IMG/VR virus record: IMGVR_UViG_3300037245_001077
Span: 112,534 to 176,533 of that record
Source of the DNA: a virus
DNA: 64,000 nucleotides
Direction: 5' to 3' (one strand)
The notes under the pieces are model-generated. The model was given only the letters and a program-made list of their open reading frames with translations. It did not search any database and was not told the DNA's origin. Below, piece by piece: positions 25,805 to 36,400 of the stretch. How positions within the stretch are numbered: position 1 is the first letter of the stretch; each line of letters starts with the position of its first letter. The position numbers were made by a program, and so were the translations under genes.

Positions 25805-26707
25805 ATGGGTGACTTTGAATTCCTAGAACCAATCCCGAAGACGAGTGTAAGCGTTAAGCTTCCTTCACGCGGAGTACCTTATCCTAAAGGAAGTCCGATG
25901 GAGACTGGTAAGCTCACACTAACTCCAATGACCATGGTTGAAGAAGCCATGGTAACTAATCCGAAGACAGCAGGCGGTGATACCGTAGACCGAATTCTTA
26001 GACGGTGCATCCAAGAGTCTATTGATGTGAATGTGTTGCTTGGTTCAGACAAGTTCTTCTTGTTTATGATGCTCCGGGCAATAACCTATGGCCCTGACTA
26101 CACTTTCGAGTGGACGTGCCCAGCGATGTTGACACCAACTGATATTTGCAACACCCGGAACACTACTACTGTAAGAATCCCTGATGACTTCCAAGTAAAG
26201 TATCTGGCGGACGAAGACACAGAACCTTACACCGTTCGACTTCCTGACTGTCAACGTGAGATCTCGTTCCGGCTGCTTCGTGGGTATGACGAGCCGATTA
26301 TCGAGGGGCATAGTGCCAAGATCGAGGCGCAAGAGAAGGCAGGCATTCAAATGATGGATACCACTCCTGTCTTCCGTCTTGTTCGTCAAATTGTTAAGGT
26401 GGATGATAAGGATGTCACGGAAGCTCCTGAAGACAAGATGATGGCTTTCGTGCAATCAATTCCTCCCAAGGACATCCAATTGCTTAAGGGGCGCATGGCT
26501 CATTTCACCCCAGGTTTAAGTACAGATATCACCCTGGTCTGTGAGAAGTGCAAGAACGTGCATGAATGGGACTTGCCGTTTACGGCGAACTTTTTTCGTG
26601 TCATCGATTCGACCACCGGAAGACCAGTTGGCGATGAAGTTCGATCTGATGTACTACCTGGGGATGCGTCACGAGGAGATAATGAGGATGGACCTAGCGG
26701 AGCTTAA
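25805..26707 (+). CDS. Tail assembly chaperone / baseplate hub subunit, gp26-like
   Basis: A 300-aa protein beginning behind GAGGAGGA. It has the pattern KLPSRGVPYPKG, then TPMTMVEEAMV, RILRRCIQESIDV and a FLFMMLRAITYGPDY segment, with a C-terminal CEKC pair (zinc-type knuckle, ~residues 244-247). This layout matches the myovirus tail assembly proteins related to T4 gp26, encoded between tube and tape measure. Its 3' end overlaps a second frame (26634-26855), which may be joined to it by frameshifting at the T6 run 26591-26596. Confidence 0.62.
   Translation: MGDFEFLEPIPKTSVSVKLPSRGVPYPKGSPMETGKLTLTPMTMVEEAMVTNPKTAGGDTVDRILRRCIQESIDVNVLLGSDKFFLFMMLRAITYGPDYTFEWTCPAMLTPTDICNTRNTTTVRIPDDFQVKYLADEDTEPYTVRLPDCQREISFRLLRGYDEPIIEGHSAKIEAQEKAGIQMMDTTPVFRLVRQIVKVDDKDVTEAPEDKMMAFVQSIPPKDIQLLKGRMAHFTPGLSTDITLVCEKCKNVHEWDLPFTANFFRVIDSTTGRPVGDEVRSDVLPGDASRGDNEDGPSGA
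26591..26596 (+). promoter_or_regulatory. Candidate translational slippery site
   Basis: The frame of the gp26-like gene reads AAC TTT TTT CGT here. The downstream frame reads TTT TTC GTG, so one tRNA-Phe moving +1 (or -2) on the T-run would enter the overlapping frame. That frame is open across the site and continues to 26855. Confidence 0.35.
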
Positions 26708-26855
26708 CTTCTATTACGAAAAACTCCGTAAGGTGAAAGCGATTGAAGCTGATCTAGAGAAGTTAAAGATTGAAGCTACGCTAGCAGCCGCTTCCTCGGG
26801 TTCATTAAAGAGACAGTTCGGTGGCGGGGGTAAACCCGACACACTTGAAGGATAA
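26634..26855 (+). CDS. Second tail assembly chaperone frame, gp51/gpT-like position
   Basis: An internal ATG at 26634 gives 73 residues; the frame itself is open from before 26541. The sequence MKFDLMYYLGMRHEEIMRMD, then LAELNFYYEKLRKVK, is a typical short helical chaperone C-domain. It overlaps the upstream gene by 74 bases in the +1 frame, and no good ribosome site precedes the ATG, which favours a fusion made by frameshift, although independent initiation is possible. It lies directly before the tape measure, the conserved place for such frameshift products. Confidence 0.55.
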   Translation: MKFDLMYYLGMRHEEIMRMDLAELNFYYEKLRKVKAIEADLEKLKIEATLAAASSGSLKRQFGGGGKPDTLEG

Positions 26856-26860
26856 GGAAC

Positions 26861-29533
26861 ATGACCCCGGATCTTGACCAAAACCTATCGTTAAAAGCGA
26901 GTATGCTCGATAAAGTTACCCCGGTTCTTAACAAGATCCAGAAGGGGGTAAAGCAAACTCGTGAAGCCTTCTCTGAAATGGTGTCCAACACCAAACAAAC
27001 AGGCGAGGGAGTAGGGCAAGCTACAGGTGATATGGAGACGAAGGTCGTCCAAGACCTAAGCAAGATTCAAGACGGGCTAAAGACTACCTCTGGCGCATTC
27101 GAAGACTTCTCAGGCACAGCCACGTCAAGCTCTGGCAAAGTTGGTAAGGCCATCAAAGATGCTGCCTATACCAAGGGAGCTGAAGACCGCTTAAGCGATT
27201 TGGACAAAGACCTCGGGAAACTGGACAAGACCTTCAAAGGTATGGCTTCCAGACAGGGATCTATCAGTGGTAAAGCTCGATCTCTGGCGGCTACAAGCTC
27301 GGATAACATCAACAAGAAAGTCATCCCGGCGTTCCAAGAACTTCATGGTACCTTGGACGATTACCCAGACGTACTAGAGGACATCAACCGACTAGAACAA
27401 GACCGGATGCGAATTCTAGAGGATAACCAAGGCGCGTTTTCTAGAATGGCGGGCCGTGTTTCTGAAGCAGGTGAAGGTCTTAAAGCGGCAAGCGAAGAGT
27501 TGAAGTATGGTTTGCGAGACATGGCTGCATTGGTTAATGCAGGCATCTTAGGTACTACGGGTACTCGTGTTCAAGAAATGCAAACAGGTGCGGCACAAAT
27601 TGCTGGAGCAGAAGCTTTTGCACAAACGCCTGAAATGCTTAAACGGGCAACGGAAGTAGCTCATACAACTATGGAGGTTATTGAACCTTTTGCTATGACT
27701 ATGCTAGAACTGCAATCAGTTTCTGCTGACACAATGCCTGATCTTATCGCTCAATTCGTAAATCTTTCAAAAGTAACTGGTGACTCTGGTGATGAGATTG
27801 TAGCTCTTCATGACCAACTTACTAATTTAGCTGGGATCAAGGGGGAAGGTTTCCTTGATATCCAAGATAATATGAAGTACTTCCAAGAGACTTCCCGTGC
27901 TACTTGGGATGATATGTCGGCTGTTATCCAGGGAGCCTCTTCTTCTATGCTGGCTTTCTCTGAGGATTCACGAAGAGCATATGCTAAATCTGCTTTAGCC
28001 GCTGGTGCTGCTGCAAAGAACATGGGGTTGGCTGCCACTACTCCAGCTCAAGTTATTGAAACTCTATTGGATGACCCCAACGCCATGTCTAAGATGCAGG
28101 GCCTCATCACCAACTCAGGCCAAAACATAGATATCCAAGCACTTATCGCAGACCCGGAAAAACAAGCTGAAGCTTTTGACGCTATGATTATTGCCATCAA
28201 GAGTCAGTTCGGTGAAATGAACATGATGAACGCCGTTGAGCGTAAAGCTGTTATGGCAATGACGGCTGGTCTTGGTTTTAACAAAGATGAGCTTCTACGT
28301 GTCTTTGAAGGCAAACGGATGACAGGAGAGGGTGAGGGTGGTACTGCTGCTGAAATGGCAGCACAGGCTGTTGAAGAAGCTCCTGGGACCATTATGGAGA
28401 GCGCCGTTGTGATCCGAAAGACTGTAACAGAACAGTTTGAACAAACAATGGGTCTTATGCAGAGTGGTTTGATTGAACCAGGACGTAAATTAGCTGAGGG
28501 TGTAGCAAATGCGGCGGAGATTTTTAACGAAAAAGTATTATCTTCAGCACTTGTACTAGAACGTGTACTTGATGCCGAAGCAAGGGCAAGAGGATTACCT
28601 ACTCCTTCTACTATTTTAGCCGTAGCAGGTATGGAAGAAGTACTAGCGACGGGGATGAAATCTCTTGGAAAAGCGGGTGCAGCTACAGGAATGGTCCCTG
28701 AGGGCATCACAGATATGATGCAGGGATCTGGGTGGGTTGACAAATTGATTATAGGGATTGGTGGTGCTATTGTTGGCCACAAGCTTATAGCCGGAGAGGG
28801 TCTTGAGGGACCAAAATTCTTTGAAACTCCACGTGAAACCATGGAAAACGTAATTTCTAGCCCAGAAGCAATGGCTAAAGCACAAGGGGCTATTACTGCT
28901 TCTGGGCAGAGTGTAGATCTTCAAGCTCTTATTCGTGAGGGTCATGATGCTGAAGCCTTTGCTGCTATAACCGCAGCTATAAAAGAACAGTTTGGTGGAC
29001 TTAACCCACAAGATGCAGTCCAACGTAAAGCCATGAAGGAGATGGGGATACTTCCAGAGAGAGGGGCAGGGCTAGGGCTAACCTCAGAAGAGCAGATGAA
29101 AATATTTGAGGGGGCTAAACCTTCAAAGACAGCACGGGTAATGTCGATGACACCTTTAGCTCCTTTAGCTCAAGCGGGAAAAACTCTTGGTGCTGTTCCA
29201 GATCTTGTAGGTAAAAAAGTAGAATTGCATATGCAAGTATTTAATGCCTTGAAAGAAGGTATCGGAGAAATCCACGGCATGTATTCAGCCTATCAAGATT
29301 TACTTGATACATTTAAAACGTACAAAGAAGACATGAGTAATCTTTCCGAAATTGAAATCAAGGACAAGCAAGGAGAGAAACGGGCAGAGATCCAAGAACG
29401 AATGTTGGCTGAGTTGAAAATTATCGCGGAACAACTTAAACCTTCTGCCCAAGGGACATCTGTTAAATCTGCTTACACTCCGGGGGTAGATCGTTCCCGA
29501 GAGTATATGGAACTAGACAAAGGATATAGCTAA
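26861..29533 (+). CDS. Tape measure protein
   Basis: The 890-aa product is long, helical and rich in Ala, Gln and Lys, begins with coiled segments (VLNKIQKGVKQTREAF), and contains several hydrophobic stretches in the middle (for example IIGIGGAIVGHKLIAG). It follows the chaperone pair and precedes baseplate genes, the standard tape-measure position. Such proteins set tail length and are ejected through the tube. A ~90-residue block (nt ~28050-28320) is repeated later (nt ~28840-29120): AMSKMQGLITNSGQNIDIQA against AMAKAQGAITASGQSVDLQA. Confidence 0.75.
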   Translation: MTPDLDQNLSLKASMLDKVTPVLNKIQKGVKQTREAFSEMVSNTKQTGEGVGQATGDMETKVVQDLSKIQDGLKTTSGAFEDFSGTATSSSGKVGKAIKDAAYTKGAEDRLSDLDKDLGKLDKTFKGMASRQGSISGKARSLAATSSDNINKKVIPAFQELHGTLDDYPDVLEDINRLEQDRMRILEDNQGAFSRMAGRVSEAGEGLKAASEELKYGLRDMAALVNAGILGTTGTRVQEMQTGAAQIAGAEAFAQTPEMLKRATEVAHTTMEVIEPFAMTMLELQSVSADTMPDLIAQFVNLSKVTGDSGDEIVALHDQLTNLAGIKGEGFLDIQDNMKYFQETSRATWDDMSAVIQGASSSMLAFSEDSRRAYAKSALAAGAAAKNMGLAATTPAQVIETLLDDPNAMSKMQGLITNSGQNIDIQALIADPEKQAEAFDAMIIAIKSQFGEMNMMNAVERKAVMAMTAGLGFNKDELLRVFEGKRMTGEGEGGTAAEMAAQAVEEAPGTIMESAVVIRKTVTEQFEQTMGLMQSGLIEPGRKLAEGVANAAEIFNEKVLSSALVLERVLDAEARARGLPTPSTILAVAGMEEVLATGMKSLGKAGAATGMVPEGITDMMQGSGWVDKLIIGIGGAIVGHKLIAGEGLEGPKFFETPRETMENVISSPEAMAKAQGAITASGQSVDLQALIREGHDAEAFAAITAAIKEQFGGLNPQDAVQRKAMKEMGILPERGAGLGLTSEEQMKIFEGAKPSKTARVMSMTPLAPLAQAGKTLGAVPDLVGKKVELHMQVFNALKEGIGEIHGMYSAYQDLLDTFKTYKEDMSNLSEIEIKDKQGEKRAEIQERMLAELKIIAEQLKPSAQGTSVKSAYTPGVDRSREYMELDKGYS

Positions 29534-30141
29534 TGTCTGATTACACAGGTGGACAAAGTGCCGCACGAGTACTTTCACCAGAAGCTTTTTGTTTTATTTT
29601 AGACACGGATAGTGGGGAGCGGGTAGAGTTCCAGCTCATGCCTGAGTCCATTTCAGAGAGTAAATCTGCGATGTACAATGAGGTGCCTATCATTGGTCGT
29701 AGCCTTCCTTTACTGGGATACGCTAACTCAAGCGCACGGACAATGGGGATAGGGTTGAGCTTCGCAGCTCTATTCGCTGAGGGTAAGTACTCTCCATCTT
29801 GGGTTGAGGAACAGGTTCGTTGGCTAGAGTCTAAGGTGTACCCCATTTATGAAGATGGATATGTGTTCCCCCCACCACGTCTTCTAGTAGTAGTGGGTAA
29901 AGCTATTGGGCTACAGTGTATTATGAATTCAGTAAACACTACTTGGCTTGGCCCTTGGTCTGTGGCAAACCAGGATGCGTATGCTTTTCGTGCTCAAGTA
30001 GATATCCAGTTCCAAGAGTATGGGATGAATGAAGACGCAGCCGGTCACCCCTTTGACGCTGATGATGCTAAAGAAGGTAAGAACCAGAGTTTTGAGCGTG
30101 GTGGTGGAACATTCTACGTAGATATCCCGACAGGAGTGTAA
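29533..30141 (+). CDS. Baseplate / tail hub-associated protein
   Basis: A 202-aa protein coupled to the tape measure by TAATG. The pattern VEFQLMPESISESKSAMYNE, then PIIGRSLPLLGYANS and YVFPPPRLLVVVG, matches proteins that precede the LysM/gp53-like gene in contractile tails and help anchor tube to baseplate. The exact T4 counterpart (gp48/gp54 position) cannot be fixed from sequence alone. Confidence 0.55.
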   Translation: MSDYTGGQSAARVLSPEAFCFILDTDSGERVEFQLMPESISESKSAMYNEVPIIGRSLPLLGYANSSARTMGIGLSFAALFAEGKYSPSWVEEQVRWLESKVYPIYEDGYVFPPPRLLVVVGKAIGLQCIMNSVNTTWLGPWSVANQDAYAFRAQVDIQFQEYGMNEDAAGHPFDADDAKEGKNQSFERGGGTFYVDIPTGV

Positions 30142-30142
30142 G

Positions 30143-30502
30143 ATGCCAATCGTTAAAACGCTGTTAGAGCCTCTACGCCATGGACAGCTCCCTAGAGGGG
30201 CACAGAGCATACCTAGACGTTACTACAAGTCCTGGGGCTACCAGGACGACGAGAAGAGGTACTTCATGGGTACCTTCCCTCCTCCGGCTATAGTCCCTCA
30301 CCAGAGTGACAGACTATACGTGGTGGAGGCTGGAGACATTCCACGACCAGACTTGATCAGTTACAAGCTTCTTAAAGACCCGGCCTATTTCTGGGTTATT
30401 TTGTGGTTAAACGGGATTTCTGATCCGTTTGAGGGGATCTATCCAGGTATGACTCTACGTGTTCCTACGTCGCGCAGATTAGCTGAATTCGGTATCAAAT
30501 AG
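30143..30502 (+). CDS. Baseplate wedge protein, gp53/LysM-like
   Basis: A 119-aa protein with VEAGDIPRPDLISYKLLKDP, then YFWVILWLNGISDPFEGIYP and GMTLRVPT. The series 'rpDlisyk.y.dp..wwvI...N.i.dp...l.pG..l.iP' is the gp53 family, which combines a wedge segment with a LysM-like fold. In T4 gp53 clamps the wedges round the hub. Its place between hub-type genes supports the call. Confidence 0.72.
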   Translation: MPIVKTLLEPLRHGQLPRGAQSIPRRYYKSWGYQDDEKRYFMGTFPPPAIVPHQSDRLYVVEAGDIPRPDLISYKLLKDPAYFWVILWLNGISDPFEGIYPGMTLRVPTSRRLAEFGIK

Positions 30503-30510
30503 GGGGACAA

Positions 30511-32091
30511 GTGGCTATTGATCGTCCCCCTATGTGGCAGACCTCCACGCCTTTCCTTGAGTTCTATGTTAACGGCGTGGATATCCTGCGTTCTTCTGAC
30601 GGTAAACCTCGCACCCTAATCTCTTTCACTCACAACAACATATTGAATGGTAACGGTAGTTGGACGTTGGAAGTATTTGACCCTAGCTACGTGGCGATTG
30701 AAGAGCTACTCTTCGTTACCGCAGGAGAAGGAGGGTCACTTGATACAGCAAAAGAGAGTTATGGTGAAGCCAAATCAAATCAGGACACCAAATTTATGTT
30801 GACTCATCCCGCGATATTTCGATATGGTTACGTGTCCAAAGATGGGAAAGAGATTGCTATCCCTTCTGTAGGAGGAGAGTTCTTCGTTGGATCGATCACT
30901 GGGTATGTACCTACCTTCCAAACTAACGGTACTCACCTACTAATTGAAGGACAAGTACTTGGTTCCACCCAACTGAAAAATAGACGGATCAACACCGCTT
31001 ACTACGACAAAGATATCGCTACGATTATCGAAGATGTGTGTCGTCGGATGGAGTGGACACTGGTCCCTCTAGGAGAACCACCCGGTACAGAAGAACTACC
31101 AGAAGGTAAACGCCCTGAGCCTCTGTTGGTACCTACAGTAAATATCGAAACCACAGAAGAGCAGCCTGTAACCTATCGCACCCAAGAAAATGAAGATGCC
31201 TATAAGTTCATCGTGCGTCTACTGAACAAGGCTCGTCCAAAGGATGGCAAGCTCGGTCCATATATGTGTAGACTAGAGTATCGAGCTTCAGGGATAGACG
31301 GATCTGCGACAACTACAGACATTGAACCCAAAGGTTATCTCTATTATGGCCCTACGGACGCTATGCTGGCCCCTGTACGCAATTACGTGTACATGCGTGA
31401 CCCCCACTCGGACGTAATCTCCTTTTCACCCTCAGTGGCCGTAGCAACGGCACGCGCCTCTATTGGGGGTAGCTTGATTGCTAAGTCAGATGATAAGCGA
31501 CTAGGTGAGCAGGTAGCGCATGAGTATACCGAGGTAGATCGGTACGTAAAGTACTTCAGTGAACGCAGAGGTAGGCTATCTTACCCTCTAGCAGAGATGG
31601 GTACGTTTCAAGAAGGTGAACCTGAGAGTCCTGAAAAGATAAACCAGATGGAAATGGCGAATACTAGTTCTAACGCTTTTGCAACAGGGAAGAAGTTCAG
31701 TACGGAAGAACCAGGGAATGAAATGTCTGTCCATGTGACAGACCGTTACCTGTCTGATCGACAAACAATGGACTTTTTTCTCCGGGCTAATCTGTTTGTC
31801 AACTCTGCTTCGTTAGAAATCCATGGTGATCCTTCTCCAGAGCTTATGCCCCAACATAATGTGGCTGTGTATCTCTTTATCCCTACGCCTGAAGATGAGT
31901 TACGCATTCATTGGATTTCTAGTGTTTGGTTAATCATGGGAGCGATACACAATATCAGTATGGGAGCGTACACTACTACTCTTCAGCTTACTAAAACAGC
32001 CACACAACAAAGCGGGGTCACGTCTAGGGCAGCGTACAACTCCCTTATCGAAACGATGGATGCTGGTGCTATGAAGAGATTAGGGGGCTAG
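30511..32091 (+). CDS. Baseplate hub protein, gp27/gpD-like
   Basis: Starts at GTG 30511 behind AGGGGGA. The 526-aa protein begins with a beta domain (TPFLEFYVNGVDILRS and SWTLEVFDP) and continues with domains typical of the trimeric hub that joins tube and spike (gp27, P2 gpD). The C-terminal VYLFIPTPEDELRIHWISSV part and the following gp5-like gene fit. A low-complexity insertion (~residues 70-95) is likely a loop. Confidence 0.62.
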   Translation: MAIDRPPMWQTSTPFLEFYVNGVDILRSSDGKPRTLISFTHNNILNGNGSWTLEVFDPSYVAIEELLFVTAGEGGSLDTAKESYGEAKSNQDTKFMLTHPAIFRYGYVSKDGKEIAIPSVGGEFFVGSITGYVPTFQTNGTHLLIEGQVLGSTQLKNRRINTAYYDKDIATIIEDVCRRMEWTLVPLGEPPGTEELPEGKRPEPLLVPTVNIETTEEQPVTYRTQENEDAYKFIVRLLNKARPKDGKLGPYMCRLEYRASGIDGSATTTDIEPKGYLYYGPTDAMLAPVRNYVYMRDPHSDVISFSPSVAVATARASIGGSLIAKSDDKRLGEQVAHEYTEVDRYVKYFSERRGRLSYPLAEMGTFQEGEPESPEKINQMEMANTSSNAFATGKKFSTEEPGNEMSVHVTDRYLSDRQTMDFFLRANLFVNSASLEIHGDPSPELMPQHNVAVYLFIPTPEDELRIHWISSVWLIMGAIHNISMGAYTTTLQLTKTATQQSGVTSRAAYNSLIETMDAGAMKRLGG

Positions 32092-32092
32092 T

Positions 32093-33415
32093 GTGCCTAG
32101 GCGTAGAAGCTTATTTGAAGATGATCTAAACCCGTTTAAGACGGTTACTGATTGGAAGTTTGGTCGAGGTGCGCATCTTCGTGGAAACAATATCATTGTT
32201 CGGGGAAGAGTAGAGTACAACCGTGACCCTGATCATCGAGGGAGAGTCATGGTCCGTGTTTTAGAAGACGGGCCAGAGATGCAGATCAGTAACCCACAGC
32301 TCCCTCGTGTAGCTACCTTTGATCTTGGTTGGTGTGACCCAATGTTCACCCACAGCTCAGGTATGGGCTTTGGGTCTTTCTCTGTTCCTATCGTTGGAGC
32401 CAGAGTTTTCGTTATGTATGAACGTGGGGCTGAAGAGAACCCTGTCTATTTTGGGGGGTGGTTCGCTAACACTCCTCGTAAGCGTAGATATGGAGCTACC
32501 AAATCTACACTTAAACCTCCAATTGTAGAGTTTGAAGATGATCCTGGGTACAATGAAGAGGGTGAGGTTGGAGCTGGAGGGAAGTATCAGTACCCACCTA
32601 AGCCCCCTCCTTACCATGGGAACTGGCAAGAAGAGCAAGGGCCTGAGTTACCCCTAGAATTGTCAGAGATGCTTGACCATACACCGGACACTCATCTATT
32701 TTTCAAGACTCTTAAAGGGGCTTCATTAATAGTCAAAGAGCGGGATGAGGTCGAGGAGTTGTCCCTGATTGACCACATGGGGGCGGGTCTCCATATTAGC
32801 TCACACACCTTACTTTCAGAGGAAGGTGTTACGCGGAGAGGGCGCGTTTCAGCATGGGAACATGAACCTATAACGCTGGATAACCTATCCAATGAAAGTC
32901 ACACTTTACTCTTAACGACTGCTACAAAAGCTGGGTTAGAAATAGAAGCTAGTATCTATGGTTATGACTCACTTAGCCTACAAATTCACCCAGAGCAAGA
33001 CATTAAGAAGAACATAGAAGTAATGCCCACACGAGTAGCTGTGGAGCTAGATGAAGGTGAACAACGAGTACGTATTTTGTACATGGAGCAGGGGGAAGAG
33101 GTTGGTTCTATTACCTTTGATGCTGCGGGTAGGAAGTTAGACATACAGGGGATTGAGCGTACTCGTATTTTTGCTAGCGAAGATATCGTATTGCTTTCTC
33201 CTAAGATACGTGTTCTTGGGGACTTAGATGTTGAAGGAGAAATTCGACACATGGGGGGCAAGAAATTTACTTTCTTGGACAACGATATGGAGCCTTACGG
33301 TTCTCAAACACGAAACTATTGGCCGTTTAGAGAGAGCACTAATCCGTATCCGTATCACGACTCAAAGTATGATCGGAAAGCGGCGACTAAATCTAATGAA
33401 CGTAGGTGGTGGTAA
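32093..33415 (+). CDS. Baseplate spike protein with gp5/VgrG-like OB fold
   Basis: GTG 32093 overlaps the region of the hub stop. Residues ~30-130 contain IVRGRVEYNRDPDHRGRVMV, then SFSVPIVGARVFVMYERG and ENPVYFGGW, the hallmark of the gp5 N-terminal OB fold ('G.V.en.DP...GRvkVrv.... P..G..V.v.f..gd...Pvy.G'). A later beta-rich repeat part with many short strands would form the spike shaft. No lysozyme domain is visible, unlike T4 gp5. It ends in a TAATG overlap with the giant beta-helix gene. Confidence 0.78.
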   Translation: MPRRRSLFEDDLNPFKTVTDWKFGRGAHLRGNNIIVRGRVEYNRDPDHRGRVMVRVLEDGPEMQISNPQLPRVATFDLGWCDPMFTHSSGMGFGSFSVPIVGARVFVMYERGAEENPVYFGGWFANTPRKRRYGATKSTLKPPIVEFEDDPGYNEEGEVGAGGKYQYPPKPPPYHGNWQEEQGPELPLELSEMLDHTPDTHLFFKTLKGASLIVKERDEVEELSLIDHMGAGLHISSHTLLSEEGVTRRGRVSAWEHEPITLDNLSNESHTLLLTTATKAGLEIEASIYGYDSLSLQIHPEQDIKKNIEVMPTRVAVELDEGEQRVRILYMEQGEEVGSITFDAAGRKLDIQGIERTRIFASEDIVLLSPKIRVLGDLDVEGEIRHMGGKKFTFLDNDMEPYGSQTRNYWPFRESTNPYPYHDSKYDRKAATKSNERRWW

Positions 33416-36400
33416 TGGCTACTAAACACGACAGAGCTAAGGGTGATATCCGAGATTTGTACGCCTACTATCGATTTACAGATCATGAGATGACTAATAT
33501 CACGGTGAAGGATACTTCCTTAACAAAGGAAGAGGTGTGGTTTGAAGGGCATATGAGTTGGGCTTTTATAAAATGTACCTTCACTAAGCCTTTCCATTAT
33601 GGAGTTGAGGGGGCACATCTGTCAGAGGATATGCGGGGTACCGTGGAAAATGAAGAACCCTTTCCTCCGTATGGGTCTAATGGGTTGAACTTCACTGATT
33701 GTACGATGACAGCCCCCTTTGAAATTAAGGATAATTGTGTGGCTGTGTTTGTGCGTTGTACCTTTACGGAAAGTATAACTATTGAGGACAACTCTAAGGT
33801 AGAATTCATAGAATGTACCTTCACTAAAGGTCTTAATTTCAAACTTTTTTGTGAGGCAAAGTTTACTCGTTGCGATTTACTTCAACAAGATTTTTGTATT
33901 GATGCTGCTGATCATTGTAACTTCCATTTTAATAACTGTACCCACGGAAACCCAGCAGATAAAGCTGCTTTTGGTTTTGATAATGACTGTACGGCTGTTT
34001 TTCATAGTGAGGATAAAATTAGTTTGAGTGCTATCAAAGAAGTATTCAAACTTAATAATGCTTGTGTTGTTAAGGTGTACAACTACGGAGCTATTAAGTC
34101 TGTAGATCTTCCTATGGCCAGTGTAACGGATAACTCTAAAATTGAAATTTACAAGACCGCCCATTTGTCTAGTGATGGGTCTGACATCTTTAAAGTTGTT
34201 GACAGTGAAATGTACATGAAAGAAGTAGAGTACTGTGGTTGTCCTATAGGACGCCCTATTTACGCTGAAAATAGTCTTGTTCGTAGCATAGATGTAGACC
34301 TCATAAAAGGAGAAAAAGGCATAGCTATTGAGGCTATTGACTCTGAAGTCAATATTGTGAACACTCCAATTATCCAAAGTGATTTGAGCATAGCCATTTA
34401 TGCTTTAAACAGTAAGCTAGCTTTCTCTGATATCACAGAAAAAATATTCTCAGGATTACAAACAGCCATTTATGTAGATGGTACTACAGAGATGCTCGTG
34501 CGTCGTTGCCCCCTAATTGAGTCAGGGCAAAGAGTGGCTATCTATATTGACAACGGAGCTTGGTTAAACTGTAACGATGTGGATGTTGTTCTAAGTGGAG
34601 CATCTACAGCAATCAAAGTACTTAATGGTGGTAGATGGACAGACAAAACAGGTACTCGTAGAGAAGGAATTGAGTACGGTCTTGATGCTACTGACGCTAC
34701 AATCGAAATTGATACTGTAGGTAGATATGTAAGTGCCGATTTTGTAGGTATCCAACTTGTTAACTGTGGCTATGACCTTCGTAATATAGCCTTAATTGAA
34801 GGACTGCTTGGGGGGTTACACACTACAAATGGGCAGGGGGTTGTGTTTAACTTAGGAGATCTTCTTGGTACTGAGGGTCCAGGTGTCCTTATTAACGGAG
34901 CTTCTGGCCCAACAGAATGGGATACGATCTCTTTGATTGAATCTTCAATAGAAACAGCTTGGGTAGTCTCAGGAGATCTTTATGGATTGCGAGCGGCAAA
35001 GATTGGAATGATTAGATCTGAGCAAAACCATGCTATTGATTGGAATCAAAGTGGTGGAGATGTTTTTTTGTATGACATTAACACTATTGAATCTCTACAA
35101 GAATCGGCTGTTATATGCACAGTAAATGGGCGTCTTCGCTTTGAGAAAGTCAACTCTATAACCTCAGAAGAAAAAGAAGCTATGTTTGTTACGGTTGATG
35201 GGGGAGAAGCTTTCTTCAATGATATCGTGACTATCGAAGCTCCTATGAAGACAGCTCTTACTATAGCTGTGAATAGTGGTGAGGCTCACTTCAACGAGGT
35301 ACAGCATGTTATCTCAGAACAAGAGACTGCTATAGCTTTAACTGTAGCTGAAGGGGCTACTCTTCGTTATAATGAGTTCAATGATATTACCTCTGAGATG
35401 GGTACAGCTATAGAAGGAACTGTATCTGGTGAGCTTATTGTAACTAACGGTGTCATCATTGAAAGTCAGATGGCAAGCGGTATACTTTTAGATGGAGAAG
35501 GGGCCACGTATTCTTTCATTCGGTTTGCAGACATTGGTTCTGTTAAATCAGCTCAACTAGATGATCACTTAGTTGGGATTACTTCTTGTTCTTATATCCA
35601 ACTGCACAAAATTCCTAGCTTTGAAATGGGCACAGGTGGTGCTTCTAGTTACATTGTTTATCTTCGAGGGAATGGGGGTAATTTTGGACGCTGTGAAGTA
35701 ATTGACTGCCCAAGTCTTACTGCTGTTGTAGGACGTGGTGGTTTGTATCTCCGAAACTTTTTTGACTTTGATGTTGTGTGCTCCAGAGAAAAAGGGAAAA
35801 TAACTATAGAGACATCTGAGGGGGGATATGTATTTGGTGTGATCGGGTGTAATGGCCGTATTGCTAATTTTAGTGAGATTGTAGATAACTCCAACAAGGC
35901 GGCAAAAGGAATTATAATTTACGGGTTACTCGGTGGTGCTCCAGGTAATGTACAGATTTGGAATGTAGACACTATTCAGGCGAAAGAAACAGCAATAGAT
36001 ATTGCTACTTACGGTCACGTTCAGATGTTTAATGTTGGTGAAATTAAAACTCCTGAAGGCTTCCCTGCAATGAGAGTTAGTGATGGGCAGGTTACAATAC
36101 AGGGGGGAAGTTCTCATACTAAACTTAGTGCGAAAGAACCTACGTCTGAGGTTTTTCAGATCATAGGTACAAGTAGAGTTGATTTCATCAAAGTAGAGAC
36201 AGAAGTGAATAAGGGTATAACGTTTATTAACAACGCAAAAAATTGTTTTTTCTACGATTGTATTCTTAATGGAACGGTTAAAACATCCAACTCTTCTGTA
36301 GAGTTCTTTGACACAGAAACTACTAGTGGTTATGACATTAGCAGTAGTGCGATAAAGTGGTTCAATAGTACAATAAAAGTTGGCCAGAATGATGGGACAA

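Noticed and set aside
26541-26633. GTG 26541 as start of the second chaperone gene
   Set aside because: No ribosome site, and the segment is a low-quality overlap; ATG 26634 or a frameshift entry is more likely.
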